A stretch of 64,000 bases of DNA, taken from NCBI GenBank assembly GCA_904394975.1, contig CAJFNQ010000010.1:25649-89648 (forward strand). Reading direction: 5' to 3'. Numbering within the stretch: the stretch's first letter is position 1; the number at the start of each line of letters is the position of its first letter. Under the pieces are notes generated by a model. The model worked only from the letters and a program-made list of their open reading frames with translations. It was not told where the DNA came from and ran no database searches. This DNA comes from Metaruminococcus_A gallistercoris. Its GTDB lineage: Bacteria > Bacillota > Clostridia > Oscillospirales > Ruminococcaceae. Of this stretch, positions 23,598 through 32,371 are shown one piece after another. A program made the position numbers and the translations under genes.

Positions 23598-24665
23598 ATG
23601 GATTACAAACACTTGATCGATCTAAATGACTTTTCTTTGAATGAGTGGAAAACCATCATTGATCAGGCATTAAAGATTTCTGAAAATCCGGAAGAGTATT
23701 ACGGATGCTGTCATGGCAAGATCATGGCGACTCTTTTTTACGAACCATCAACCCGTACACAGATGTCTTTTCAAACAGCTATGCTGCGCTTGGGAGGGCG
23801 AATCATCGGGTTTGACAATCCACAAAATTCTTCCGTTTCAAAAGGAGAATCCTTAAAAGACACTATCACTGTCGTGAGTGGTTACGCGGATATTATTGCC
23901 ATCCGTCACCCAATGGAAGGCGCCGCCAAAGCTGCTTCCCTGTATGCAAACTGTCCTGTTGTAAACGCGGGAGACGGCGGACACCTGCACCCCACACAAA
24001 CACTGACCGATTTGGTCACGCTTTCAAAAGAAAAAGGCCGGCTGGATCATTTGAAGGTAGGTCTGTGCGGAGACTTGAAAAACGGACGCACGGTCCATTC
24101 ACTCATCAAAGCACTCTCGATGTATGAAGGAAATTCATTTGTCCTCATCTCTACCAAAGAGCTTGCCGTTCCGTCTTATGTAAAAGAACTGCTGGTTCAG
24201 GAAAACATTCCGTTCTGTGAAGCGGATTCACTGGAAGAAGCGATCGCCGATTTGGATGTTCTGTACATGACTCGTATTCAAAGAGAACGTTTTTCCAGCC
24301 CGGAATCATATGAAAAGCAGAAAAATGTTTATGTGCTGGATATGCCAAAACTCAAACTTGCCAAACCGGATCTTAAAATTCTGCATCCGCTGCCGAGGGT
24401 GGATGAAATTGATTATGCGGTTGACGATGATATCCGCGCGATTTACTTTAAGCAAACCCTTTATGGCATGTACGCGAGAATGTCTTTAATCATGCACATG
24501 ATTGGAGGATTTGACCGTACACCTGTTTTAAAAGGAACCGTTTTGGATTGCAGCTGTCAGAACAAAAAGTGTATTACTCAGACAGAACACTATCTGCCGC
24601 ACTCATTCCGCGACTTTGAAGGAAAACTCGCGTGTGAGTACTGCGACCAGATTCAGAAACAGTAA
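23598..24665 (+). CDS. pyrB: Aspartate carbamoyltransferase with a PyrI-like zinc tail
   Basis: Catalyses carbamoyl phosphate + aspartate to carbamoylaspartate in pyrimidine synthesis. 355 residues. Catalytic motifs: carbamoyl-phosphate loop STRTQMSF (Ser51-), SVSKGESLKDT (Lys83), IAIRHP (His104), HPTQTLTD (131-138) and LHPLPRVDEI. Beyond the normal end (about residue 308) is an extra domain with Cys320-x4-Cys325-x20-Cys346-x2-Cys349. This matches the zinc-binding domain of the regulatory chain PyrI, which uses Cys-x4-Cys-x23-Cys-x2-Cys, but the nucleotide-binding half of PyrI is missing. Start ATG 23598 after AAAGGATG. No other pyr genes are in the window. Confidence 0.95.
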   Translation: MDYKHLIDLNDFSLNEWKTIIDQALKISENPEEYYGCCHGKIMATLFYEPSTRTQMSFQTAMLRLGGRIIGFDNPQNSSVSKGESLKDTITVVSGYADIIAIRHPMEGAAKAASLYANCPVVNAGDGGHLHPTQTLTDLVTLSKEKGRLDHLKVGLCGDLKNGRTVHSLIKALSMYEGNSFVLISTKELAVPSYVKELLVQENIPFCEADSLEEAIADLDVLYMTRIQRERFSSPESYEKQKNVYVLDMPKLKLAKPDLKILHPLPRVDEIDYAVDDDIRAIYFKQTLYGMYARMSLIMHMIGGFDRTPVLKGTVLDCSCQNKKCITQTEHYLPHSFRDFEGKLACEYCDQIQKQ

Positions 24666-24666
24666 A

Positions 24667-25218
24667 ATGAAACATCAACTTCTCATCCTGTTTGGTTCAC
24701 CGCACAACAACGGCTACACTTCCCGCTTACTGGAAGCTGTATTAAACTATTTTCCGGAAGATACGCAGGCTGAACTGGTCTGCGCATATGATCTTACAAT
24801 TCATCCTTGTACTGGATGTGATGGATGTAAAAAGCAAGGGCGCTGCGCCCGTTTCCCGGACGATGATTTTCAAAAGGTTGCTGATGCGCTTGAACGCGCA
24901 GATTGGATTATTATTGCGTCGCCCATTTATTTTCTTGGGTTTCCGGCCCCTTTAAAGCTCATTTTCGACCGTTTTCAGCCGTATTATTACCATAGTCTTA
25001 CAGCAGAACAGAAGAAAAACAGAAAAGCGCTTTTACTCACCACCAGCGGTTCCAACGATGAATCAGGAATAAAAATAATGCAGCAGATGAGCAAATTTAT
25101 TTTAAAAAGCATTGACGGTACATTAGTTGATACGGTTTCCGTCAAAAACACTGACATCGGTTTTTCCGTCGATGAATCCGCATGCCATCAGGCGGTAAGC
25201 CGCATGACAACGGATTGA
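24667..25218 (+). CDS. NAD(P)H-dependent FMN reductase / iron-sulfur flavoprotein family
   Basis: A 183-residue flavodoxin-like protein. N-terminal FMN-phosphate loop ILFGSPHNNGYTSRLLEA, a cysteine motif CTGCDGCKKQGRC (about 50-62) typical of the FMN-reductase/ISF group, and the flavin loop ASPIYFLGFPAPLKLIFDRF. The start ATG is one base after the pyrB stop with no clear SD, so it is probably translated by coupling. Electron donor and acceptor unknown. Linkage to pyrB may be incidental. Confidence 0.85.
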   Translation: MKHQLLILFGSPHNNGYTSRLLEAVLNYFPEDTQAELVCAYDLTIHPCTGCDGCKKQGRCARFPDDDFQKVADALERADWIIIASPIYFLGFPAPLKLIFDRFQPYYYHSLTAEQKKNRKALLLTTSGSNDESGIKIMQQMSKFILKSIDGTLVDTVSVKNTDIGFSVDESACHQAVSRMTTD

Positions 25219-25246
25219 TTACTCCGCAAAATATAGAATCAATCGC

Positions 25247-25278
25247 AAAAGCGGCAGGCCAAATGGCCTGCCGCTTTT
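25247..25278. terminator. Bidirectional terminator, also ending the spoVM transcript
   Basis: AAAAGCGGCAGGCC (25247-25260) pairs with GGCCTGCCGCTTTT (25265-25278) around a four-base loop. It closes the plus-strand pyrB unit and the minus-strand spoVM side. Confidence 0.88.
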
Positions 25279-25288
25279 ATGTACAGAT

Positions 25289-25372
25289 TTATTTTTCATC
25301 CTCTTTGATCTTAAACAAAAACTTTAAAAAACCGGTTAACAGTTTCGGGCTCTTTACAACAACAATTTTCAT
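25289..25372 (-). CDS. spoVM: Stage V sporulation protein SpoVM (27-residue peptide)
   Basis: SpoVM is a tiny amphipathic helix that settles on the convex forespore membrane and anchors SpoIVA, the base of the spore coat. This frame encodes 27 residues: a start MKIVVVKSPKLLTGF, then a Leu/Phe/Lys helix and an acidic end. It aligns without gaps to Bacillus SpoVM as I recall it (MKFYTIKLPKFLGG...), keeping Lys2, Lys7, Pro9 (needed for curvature sensing), Lys10, Leu12 and Gly14. ATG 25372 has a GGGGGAT site. It sits downstream of rsgA and thiN, the same neighbourhood as in Bacillus. Short enough to be missed by most gene callers. Confidence 0.87.
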   Translation of the reverse strand: MKIVVVKSPKLLTGFLKFLFKIKEDEK

Positions 25373-25414
25373 ACATGATCCCCCACTTCGCAGCACATAA
25401 AATAAACCGATTAT

Positions 25415-25567
25415 TCACCTTCTGTTTGCACGGCAAATTCCAAACGCAATTAGAAAAACGCCTGCAAAAATCATCAGGAAACGGTAAGAGCCGCAGACGA
25501 GCAGAAGCAGTAATATTCCTGCGATCAATGCAATCAAACCCGGTGGGCAACCACATGTTCGCTTCAT
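25415..25567 (-). CDS. Small two-helix membrane protein, unknown
   Basis: A 50-residue frame between thiN and spoVM: a short head with CGCPPG (residues 5-10), a hydrophobic helix (11-26), a tight turn with Tyr-Arg (28-29), a second hydrophobic helix (30-45) and a basic end RANRR. The start ATG 25567 follows GGAGG by nine bases. I do not recognise a family. The placement beside spoVM, the good SD and clean hydrophobicity argue that it is real. A role at the forespore membrane is only a guess from the neighbour. Confidence 0.6.
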   Translation of the reverse strand: MKRTCGCPPGLIALIAGILLLLLVCGSYRFLMIFAGVFLIAFGICRANRR

Positions 25568-25632
25568 ATCCGTTAACCTCCGCCCAGCTCAGCACTCATG
25601 TACTTCATTATATACAGCGCCGAAACAAAAGG

Positions 25633-26268
25633 TTACACGCCCTTCGGAGAGAGAACCAAAAGCAGTCTTCCCTTTTTAACCGAAATGACTGCCTGATTTT
25701 CTATAAACTCATTACTGACTCCAATTGGAAAGGATACAGAAAGTTCTGCATCTTCAAGCGGATATTTTAAACCCCGAAGGGTGACTCCGCTGCAATTCCC
25801 GCCATAAGCAAACACCGAAAGATAACAATTCTTTTCCGCAGAAATGGCAGTCGTTTCCGAATCAATCATCCATATGCGGTTACCGCCTCCGTAAAACACA
25901 GCCTTTGCGCCATGGTCCAGCAAAAAGGAAAGCAACTGTAAATTGGCGACAGTATGATCAAAGCGTCCGCCATATCCGCCCAAAAGAATAAACCGGTTAT
26001 AACCTCTGGCAAGACCCAGTTTTGCAGCGCTCAACATATCCGTGTCGTCTTTTTCGGGCACCAGCCGCACAACCTCGCCTTTAAAATCAGCGGGATAACC
26101 GTTTGCTGAATCAAAATCCCCTACCAGAATATCCGGCAGGATTCCCTGTTCCTGCGCGCGGTCATATCCTCCGTCTGCACAAATGACCAAATCGTCTTCA
26201 GCAGGCCGTGCACACCCTTCTGTTTTAAAATCAAACGGCATGCTTCCAATCAAATAACAGCAACTCAT
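25633..26268 (-). CDS. thiN: Thiamine pyrophosphokinase
   Basis: Transfers pyrophosphate from ATP to thiamine to make TPP. 211 residues. Motifs: ICADGGYDRA, PDILVGDFDS (metal and ATP site), EKDDTDMLSAAKLGL and GGYGGRFDHTVANL (thiamine pocket), then a C-terminal beta domain. The start ATG 26268 overlaps the rsgA stop in ATGA form with GGGAG upstream. No TPP riboswitch is seen. Order rsgA-thiN matches Bacillus except that rpe is absent between them. Confidence 0.95.
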   Translation of the reverse strand: MSCCYLIGSMPFDFKTEGCARPAEDDLVICADGGYDRAQEQGILPDILVGDFDSANGYPADFKGEVVRLVPEKDDTDMLSAAKLGLARGYNRFILLGGYGGRFDHTVANLQLLSFLLDHGAKAVFYGGGNRIWMIDSETTAISAEKNCYLSVFAYGGNCSGVTLRGLKYPLEDAELSVSFPIGVSNEFIENQAVISVKKGRLLLVLSPKGV

Positions 26269-27143
26269 TTTAACTCCCAATCTTTTCTGGATTTCGCCTC
26301 GTTATAAATTTCAATATAGCTTTCATGGCGCTGCTTCGATATTTCCCCTTCCGCTACCGCTTGAAGCACCGCACATCCCTTTTCCGCAACATGGGCGCAG
26401 TCATGGAATCTGCACTTGTCAAGATACGGAGAAAATTCCCGGAAACAATACTGAAGCTGCTCTTTTTTTATCACTTCGTACTGATACATCTCAATGCTGG
26501 AAAAACCGGGCGTATCTGCAACATATCCGCCAGTATCAAGTGGATAAAACTCCACATGACGGGTTGTGTGGCGGCCTCTGCCCAATTTCTGACTGATAGC
26601 GGATGTTTCTAGATTCAAATCTGTAAACACATTATTTAACAGGCTAGACTTTCCAACACCGGAATTTCCGGTAAGCATGGTCATCTTGCCGGACAGCATT
26701 TCTTTCAGCGCATTCACGTGAGCATGTTCAAAATTATTCAGGGCAAGGGTACGGTAACCCGCCTTTTGGTAAATCTCCTGCAACGCGCAAACATCCGCGA
26801 GATCAATCTTCGTAAAAACGATCAGCGGTTCAATGTTTTTATATTCGGCAAGAGTGATTAACTTATCCATAATCAGCGGATTGGGCGCCGGTTCACATGC
26901 AGAAACCACCAGCATCAACTGATCAAGATTCGCCACCGGCGGGCGGAGCCACTCGTTTTTCCTGGGCAATATCTGCGTGATCAGCCCTTTCCCCTGTTCG
27001 GTCTGCTCAAAAACGACCTGATCTCCTGCAAGCGGTGAAATTTTTTCCTTTCGGAAAGCTCCCCGCGCTTTGCATTCATAAATACCATCATCGGTTTCCA
27101 CATAATAAAAACCGCCGATTCCCTTCAAAAGAATTCCCTGCAA
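26265..27143 (-). CDS. rsgA: Ribosome small subunit-dependent GTPase A
   Basis: Circularly permuted GTPase that helps mature the 30S subunit. About 292 residues: an N-terminal OB fold, the G4-type FTKIDLAD before the P-loop GNSGVGKSSLLN, switch motif DTPGFSS, and a C-terminal zinc knuckle (CRFHDCAHVAEKGC). I choose TTG 27143 as start because GGGAGGA precedes it and the protein then begins QGILLKGIGGFYYVE as usual; an extension to 27179 runs through the prkC downstream hairpin. Likely cotranscribed with thiN. Confidence 0.93.
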   Translation of the reverse strand: MQGILLKGIGGFYYVETDDGIYECKARGAFRKEKISPLAGDQVVFEQTEQGKGLITQILPRKNEWLRPPVANLDQLMLVVSACEPAPNPLIMDKLITLAEYKNIEPLIVFTKIDLADVCALQEIYQKAGYRTLALNNFEHAHVNALKEMLSGKMTMLTGNSGVGKSSLLNNVFTDLNLETSAISQKLGRGRHTTRHVEFYPLDTGGYVADTPGFSSIEMYQYEVIKKEQLQYCFREFSPYLDKCRFHDCAHVAEKGCAVLQAVAEGEISKQRHESYIEIYNEAKSRKDWELK

Positions 27144-27169
27144 TGCTTTACTTCCTCCCGCAAAGAGAT

Positions 27170-27198
27170 AAATCCTCACCCAAATTGGGTGAGGATTT
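27170..27198 (-). terminator. Stem-loop between prkC and rsgA
   Basis: AAATCCTCACCC (27170-27181) pairs with GGGTGAGGATTT (27187-27198). On the minus strand a moderate T-run (ATTTATCTCTTT) follows. A partial terminator or processing site seems likely, since rsgA follows at once. Confidence 0.65.
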
Positions 27199-27216
27199 AT
27201 TCAGCTTTGATCCAAG

Positions 27217-29250
27217 TTAATCTTGCCCTCCGCTGCTTGTGCTGCTATCGGACGTACTCGATTCGGACTCTTCCGGCACGAGTGAATCAAACGCGCTGGA
27301 ATTGCTTTCAAGAACCGAAACAGATTCAGAATCAAAATCAACCGAGTAATGAGCTAACATCTTTTCGTTACCATTGTAAGAAACATAAACATAAACATCC
27401 TGTGTTCCGGTGGTACCGGTAACAGCTACTGTTCTGGTTGTAGCCCGCCCAGAGATTTTGATTTCCGCGGAATCAATGGTCTCGTTTCCTTTTACTACTT
27501 TAATATTAAAGTATTTTCCATTTGAAGTGGTACCAGCCGGAATGCTGATATTTACATTCACGGTTTTTTCAATCATTTTACCGTTGCTGACTTCAATTGT
27601 TACTGTATCGCCTGCCTGGGCAACTGAGTTCGCAACCGGATTCTGTGAAAGAACAGTGCCGGCCGGCTCGTTGCTGTCAACTTCGTTAACCACACAATTC
27701 AAATTCTTTTCAGCAAGACGCTGTTTGGCTTCATCAACTGTTCTTCCAACTACATTTGGAACAGTCGTTGCATTGCTTTCTACCGTGCCCATGCTGATAT
27801 AGAGCTGAACCTTTTCGCCGGATTTAAGCTGCTCACCGCGCGCCGGATTTGTTTTAATAACACAACCCTTCGGAACAGTTTCATCAAACTGCTGGGTCGT
27901 AGCAACTGCTACATCCAATCCTGCTTCTTTCAGGATATCACGCGCTTCCGCTTCGGTCTTACCATAAACGTCCGGAACATCCTGCATACTGATGCCCTTG
28001 CTGACCGTGACATAAAGAGTCTGATTCTCTTTGATCTTGGTGCCGGCTTTGGTTTCCTGCTCTATAATAATACCGGCTTCATATTCACTGGAGAAAGCTT
28101 CTTCTTTCTTTTCAATCTTGATATTTGAATACTGCGGATCATTGACAACTTCGTCATATACCTGTCCGACCAGATTCGGAACCTCGACTTCCGGAACATG
28201 TGAAAACACATCGCTAAAACCGAAAATCACAACACAGACAACAATGGAAACAACAACAAATGCGGCTGCCACACCAGCAAGAATCGGAATCATGTGCGAC
28301 TTTTTCTCAATCGCTTCCGGCTCAACCGAATCCTCTTCCATGTCGTCATCACCGACCATGGCGTCAAACTGCTTTGTACCTTCTGCGTCATCAGAGAAGT
28401 ATTTATATTCAAACAAAATACTGGGATTGCGTTTAAATTCATCAATGTCCCGCAGCATTTCCACGGCACTCTGGTAACGTTTGGAAGGATCTTTCTGCAT
28501 CGCTCGGATCACAATCTCTTCCAAACCTTCCGGAATGGTCTCATTGATTTCTCTCGGACGTTTAGGCTGAGTCTGCATCTGCATAATTGCAACCGATACT
28601 GCACTGTCCGCCTCGAACGGAAGCTGACCGGTCAGCATTTCAAACATCATAACACCGACCGAATAAATGTCGGTCTTTTCGTCAATCTTGCCGCCTCTTG
28701 CCTGCTCCGGGCTGATGTAGTGAACCGAACCGATTGCTTTATCGGTAAGAGTCTTGTTATCGCTGCGTGCAAAACGGGCGATGCCAAAGTCCATGACTTT
28801 AATCGTACCGTCCTGCAAAAGCATGATATTCTGCGGCTTTACATCTCTGTGAACAATGCCGTTATCATGAGCATGCTGCAATGCTCTAAGAACCTGAACG
28901 GTAAAATGGACTGCTTCTTTCCATTTTAAAACGCCCTGCTGTTCAATGTATTCTTTCAGCGTAATACCAGAAATGTATTCCATTACGATATACTGAATAC
29001 GGTCGCCGAAGTTAACATCCAGCACCCGAACAATATTCGGATGAGACAGCAACGCAATCGCCTTGGACTCATTTTTAAAGCGGCGCAAAAATTCACCGTT
29101 TTTGGAAAACTCATCTTTGAGGATTTTAATTGCAACGACCCTGTCTTCTACAATGTCATCCGCTTTATAGACATTGGCCATGCCACCTACACCGATGAGT
29201 TCGGTGATTTCATAACGCCCGTCCAGCCGCTTGCCAACAAATTTATCCAT
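27217..29250 (-). CDS. prkC: Ser/Thr protein kinase with PASTA domains
   Basis: Membrane kinase that senses muropeptides and cell-wall state; PrkC triggers spore germination by peptidoglycan in Bacillus. 677 residues. The kinase domain (about 10-270) has Gly-loop GVGGMANVYKA, Lys in VAIKILKDEF, HRDVKPQN and MDFGIA, then one membrane helix (about 320-342, ILAGVAAAFVVVSIVV). Three PASTA repeats follow (starting VPNLVG, VPDVYG, VPNVVG), then a beta domain and a Ser-rich tail. It lies 18 bases after its phosphatase gene prpC. Confidence 0.96.
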   Translation of the reverse strand: MDKFVGKRLDGRYEITELIGVGGMANVYKADDIVEDRVVAIKILKDEFSKNGEFLRRFKNESKAIALLSHPNIVRVLDVNFGDRIQYIVMEYISGITLKEYIEQQGVLKWKEAVHFTVQVLRALQHAHDNGIVHRDVKPQNIMLLQDGTIKVMDFGIARFARSDNKTLTDKAIGSVHYISPEQARGGKIDEKTDIYSVGVMMFEMLTGQLPFEADSAVSVAIMQMQTQPKRPREINETIPEGLEEIVIRAMQKDPSKRYQSAVEMLRDIDEFKRNPSILFEYKYFSDDAEGTKQFDAMVGDDDMEEDSVEPEAIEKKSHMIPILAGVAAAFVVVSIVVCVVIFGFSDVFSHVPEVEVPNLVGQVYDEVVNDPQYSNIKIEKKEEAFSSEYEAGIIIEQETKAGTKIKENQTLYVTVSKGISMQDVPDVYGKTEAEARDILKEAGLDVAVATTQQFDETVPKGCVIKTNPARGEQLKSGEKVQLYISMGTVESNATTVPNVVGRTVDEAKQRLAEKNLNCVVNEVDSNEPAGTVLSQNPVANSVAQAGDTVTIEVSNGKMIEKTVNVNISIPAGTTSNGKYFNIKVVKGNETIDSAEIKISGRATTRTVAVTGTTGTQDVYVYVSYNGNEKMLAHYSVDFDSESVSVLESNSSAFDSLVPEESESSTSDSSTSSGGQD

Positions 29251-29268
29251 TTATTTCTACCTCCGCAA

Positions 29269-29994
29269 TCAATAGGCCATTAATACTGCCGTAATATTGT
29301 CGGGTCCACCCGCATTATTTGCAAGATCGACCAGTAAACTCGGAACCTCTTCCGGCGGATAATTGAGCACTGCCTGATAGATAGCAGACGGTTCGCAATT
29401 ATTTGTTAGACCGTCTGTGCAAATCAACACTTTATCACCAGGACTAAGTGTTGTTTCCAGATAATCCACACACACAGAACTTTCAACCCCTACCGCACGG
29501 GTAATCAAATTCTTTTGCGGGTGGTGTTTTGCGTCTTCATCCGATATTTTGCCGAGTTCCAATAACTCCTGAACAACCGAATGGTCACGCGTGATCTGTG
29601 TAAACTCTTTTTGATTGATGATATAAGCTCTGCTGTCTCCAACATGAGCAACATGAAGGGTTTTTCCCTCAATAAACGCAAGCACTACTGTTGTACCCAT
29701 GCCCGAATAATCAAGATTTGTTACGGCAGCATGATAAACTTCCGCATTCGCGGCTGTAACCGCAGTAATCAACAGGTTGCGAATGGCATTTTGGCCGATA
29801 CCACTTCGATAACCGCCTTGAACCTTTTGGCGAATAACATCACACGCCATCTGGCTTGCAACATTTCCAGCTTTTTCACCGCCCATACCATCGCATACAA
29901 CCGCAAAGCATGAGGTATCGTCCAACGTATCGTGAAAAAAAACGTCCTGATTCATCTGGCGGACTCTGCCGACATCCGTTTTTCCTACAATCAT
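29269..29994 (-). CDS. prpC: PP2C-type Ser/Thr phosphatase
   Basis: Reverses PrkC phosphorylation. 241 residues with the full PP2C metal-binding set: VGRVRQMNQD, VVCDGMGGEKAGNVAS, GMGTTVVLAFI, VAHVGDSRAY, ITRDHSVVQELLELG, LICTDGLTNN and NNAGGPDNITAVLM. The start ATG at 29994 overlaps the rlmN end by one base, so expression of rlmN-prpC-prkC is coupled. Confidence 0.96.
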   Translation of the reverse strand: MIVGKTDVGRVRQMNQDVFFHDTLDDTSCFAVVCDGMGGEKAGNVASQMACDVIRQKVQGGYRSGIGQNAIRNLLITAVTAANAEVYHAAVTNLDYSGMGTTVVLAFIEGKTLHVAHVGDSRAYIINQKEFTQITRDHSVVQELLELGKISDEDAKHHPQKNLITRAVGVESSVCVDYLETTLSPGDKVLICTDGLTNNCEPSAIYQAVLNYPPEEVPSLLVDLANNAGGPDNITAVLMAY

Positions 29995-31046
29995 TATGGG
30001 GTCACCTCATCATTTTTATGCTGGTGTGTGCGCCTGAGCTGGCCGCAGGCGGCTTGAATATCCGCCCCAAGCGTACGCCGTACAGTTGCATTGATTCCGT
30101 GTGCGATCAACAACTTTTGAAACCGGTAAACATCGTTCTTTCCGGTTGCAGAATAAGAGGTCTCTGTTACCTCATTAACCGGGATTAAGTTCACATGGCA
30201 AAGCATCCCCCGCAATCGGGAAGCAAGCTCCTTGGCACAGGCTTCACTGTCATTCACGCCACGGATCAACGCATATTCAAACGAAATTCGGCGATGGGTC
30301 GTTTCCGCATAATACCGGCAGGCTTCAAGCAGTTCCTCCACCGAATATTTTCGGTTGACCGGCATGGTTCTGGAACGAAGGGTATTGTTCGGCGCATGTA
30401 AAGATACTGAAAGCGTGAGCCCAAGCCTACGCTCTGCCAAATCATAAATGCGTTCCACTAAACCACAGGTGGAGAGCGACACATGGCGCAGACTCAAATT
30501 AATCCCGTTTTCATCCGACAACAGCTCCAGAAAGCGGAGAACGTTTTCATAATTATCGAGCGGTTCGCCGATTCCCATCATAACAACGCTGGCAATTTTA
30601 CGGCCACTGTCTTTTGCCGCCGTATAAATTTCATCCAGCATTTCAGAAGGGGTAAGATTGCGGACAAAGCCCGCGATGGTGGAAGCGCAAAAGGTACATC
30701 CCATTTTGCAGCCCACTTGCGAGGAGATACAAATGCTGGTGCCGTGATGGTAGTCCATCAGCACACATTCAACAAATTCTCCGTCACGCAACTGATAAAG
30801 ATATTTTACCGTATTATCCAGCTTTGAAACAAGCTTTTTCACGATATTTATTGAATTTATGTAAAAACTGCTGTCTAAACGCTGTTGAAAACTGGTAGAT
30901 ATGTTACTCATTTCAGCAAAAGAACCTACCTGCTTTTTATGAAGCCACTCATAAATCTGTTTCGCACGGAACTTTGCCTCACCCATTTTTACGATTTCTT
31001 CGGTCAGTTCCGTCAGCGTTAAAGACTTGATATCTGTTTTTTCCAA
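29994..31046 (-). CDS. rlmN: 23S rRNA (adenine2503-C2)-methyltransferase RlmN
   Basis: Radical-SAM enzyme that makes m2A2503 in 23S rRNA and m2A37 in some tRNAs. 350 residues. Cluster motif CKMGCTFC (Cys113, Cys117, Cys120), GIGEPLDNY, the LSTCGL segment and the substrate-attacking Cys334 in AACGQL. The N-terminal helical RNA-binding region (MGEAKFRAKQIYEWL) is complete. Four bases downstream of rsmB. Confidence 0.97.
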   Translation of the reverse strand: MEKTDIKSLTLTELTEEIVKMGEAKFRAKQIYEWLHKKQVGSFAEMSNISTSFQQRLDSSFYINSINIVKKLVSKLDNTVKYLYQLRDGEFVECVLMDYHHGTSICISSQVGCKMGCTFCASTIAGFVRNLTPSEMLDEIYTAAKDSGRKIASVVMMGIGEPLDNYENVLRFLELLSDENGINLSLRHVSLSTCGLVERIYDLAERRLGLTLSVSLHAPNNTLRSRTMPVNRKYSVEELLEACRYYAETTHRRISFEYALIRGVNDSEACAKELASRLRGMLCHVNLIPVNEVTETSYSATGKNDVYRFQKLLIAHGINATVRRTLGADIQAACGQLRRTHQHKNDEVTP

Positions 31047-31050
31047 TCAA

Positions 31051-32370
31051 TCACCGTTCTTTTTTTACGAAAGATGCAAGAAAGAATCCATCCGGACCAT
31101 CCCTCTGCGGAAAAATGGTGGTTTGAAAACAATCCTCCGCAAGATAAGGAAGCTTGGGAAGTAAAGCCGGATGAAACTCTTTCTGTTCCAGCAGGAACGC
31201 TTCGGCAACCTGTTCATTCTCCTGCTTGGACAGTGAACAGGTGGAATAGACCAGCCTGCCGCCCGGTTTCACATAATTCGCAGCATTGCGCAGGATGGAA
31301 AGCTGTATCTGCGGCAGTTTTTCCAAAGAATGCTGCGGCTTGTACTTGATTTCCGGTTTCCGACGGATGACTCCGAGCCCGGAGCACGGAACATCACAAA
31401 GAACACAATCCGCCTGTCCGACTTCGGGACGAAATACAGAAGCATCCCCCACACAAGCAGACAGGTTACTTAACCCAAGGCGTTTCGCTCCGTTTTGAAT
31501 CAGCTTGACCCGGTGCGGATGCAGGTCGAACGAAACAACTCGCCCGCCATACGGCGCGATTTCCTCCGCGATGGTAAAACTCTTCCCGCCGGGTGCGGCA
31601 CAAAGGTCAAACACCAGCTGTGGCTTATCCGCCGAAACCGTTAACGCGCAAAGCTGAGAAGCAATATCCTGCACGTGAAAGAGGCCGTCCGCAAAAGCGG
31701 GTGACGCGGAAGGATTTCCTTCCACACAAACCGCATTCGGCAGGTTTTCCTCCGCAGCGGCTTTGATACCCTCCGCTGAAAACCTGTCTAAAGCGGCCGA
31801 AGCATCCGTTTTTAAAGGATTGAGCCGAACCGTTACCGGAGGAGCGAGAAGTGAGGTTTCCAAGATCAGACCAAGCTTTTCTTCCCCGTAATCCCCGGCA
31901 TACTGCTCCACCAGCCAGCGCGGACAGGAATATGCCACACTGTAATATTGAAACGGGTCTGTCGTTTTATCCGGCAAAGCAACCTGTTTTCCCTCCCGGA
32001 TAAACCGGCGAAGCACCGCGTTGATCAACCCTTTCGCTCCCGGTTTAAACCGCGCGGCCAGCTTGACGCTCTCATTGACCGCCGCGGAATCGGGAACATC
32101 CATATAAAGGAGCTGATAAAACCCCATCCACAGGATGATGCGCACCGCAAGCGGAGTTTTTGCCACTGGCTGGGAAAGATAGCCTGCGGCGATGTAATCC
32201 AGTGTGAGCTTTCGCTCGATCACACCGTAAAAAAGCCGTGTGGCAAACTTTTGATCAGCGGACGACAAGTTTTCCTTTTTGAGCGCCGCATCCAGCAGCA
32301 AATTGGAATAACTTTTATCCTGTTCCAGCCGAACGAGACATTCTGTTACAATCTGCCTTGCGCTTTTCAT
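31051..32370 (-). CDS. rsmB: 16S rRNA (cytosine967-C5)-methyltransferase RsmB
   Basis: Methylates C967 of 16S rRNA. 439 residues from ATG 32370, which follows AGGAGACG. An N-terminal NusB-like domain (SARQIVTECLVRLEQDKSYSN..., FATRLFYGVIERKLTLD) is followed by the SAM domain with DLCAAPGGK and DVPCSGLGVIRRKPEIK, and catalytic YSTCSL. The start lies a couple of bases before the end of the upstream metalloprotease gene. Confidence 0.96.
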   Translation of the reverse strand: MKSARQIVTECLVRLEQDKSYSNLLLDAALKKENLSSADQKFATRLFYGVIERKLTLDYIAAGYLSQPVAKTPLAVRIILWMGFYQLLYMDVPDSAAVNESVKLAARFKPGAKGLINAVLRRFIREGKQVALPDKTTDPFQYYSVAYSCPRWLVEQYAGDYGEEKLGLILETSLLAPPVTVRLNPLKTDASAALDRFSAEGIKAAAEENLPNAVCVEGNPSASPAFADGLFHVQDIASQLCALTVSADKPQLVFDLCAAPGGKSFTIAEEIAPYGGRVVSFDLHPHRVKLIQNGAKRLGLSNLSACVGDASVFRPEVGQADCVLCDVPCSGLGVIRRKPEIKYKPQHSLEKLPQIQLSILRNAANYVKPGGRLVYSTCSLSKQENEQVAEAFLLEQKEFHPALLPKLPYLAEDCFQTTIFPQRDGPDGFFLASFVKKER

Positions 32371-32371
32371 G

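Noticed and set aside
25311..25595. 94-codon minus-strand frame across the thiN-spoVM gap
   Set aside because: It lies in a different frame from both spoVM and the 50-residue membrane peptide, which have better SDs and sensible proteins.
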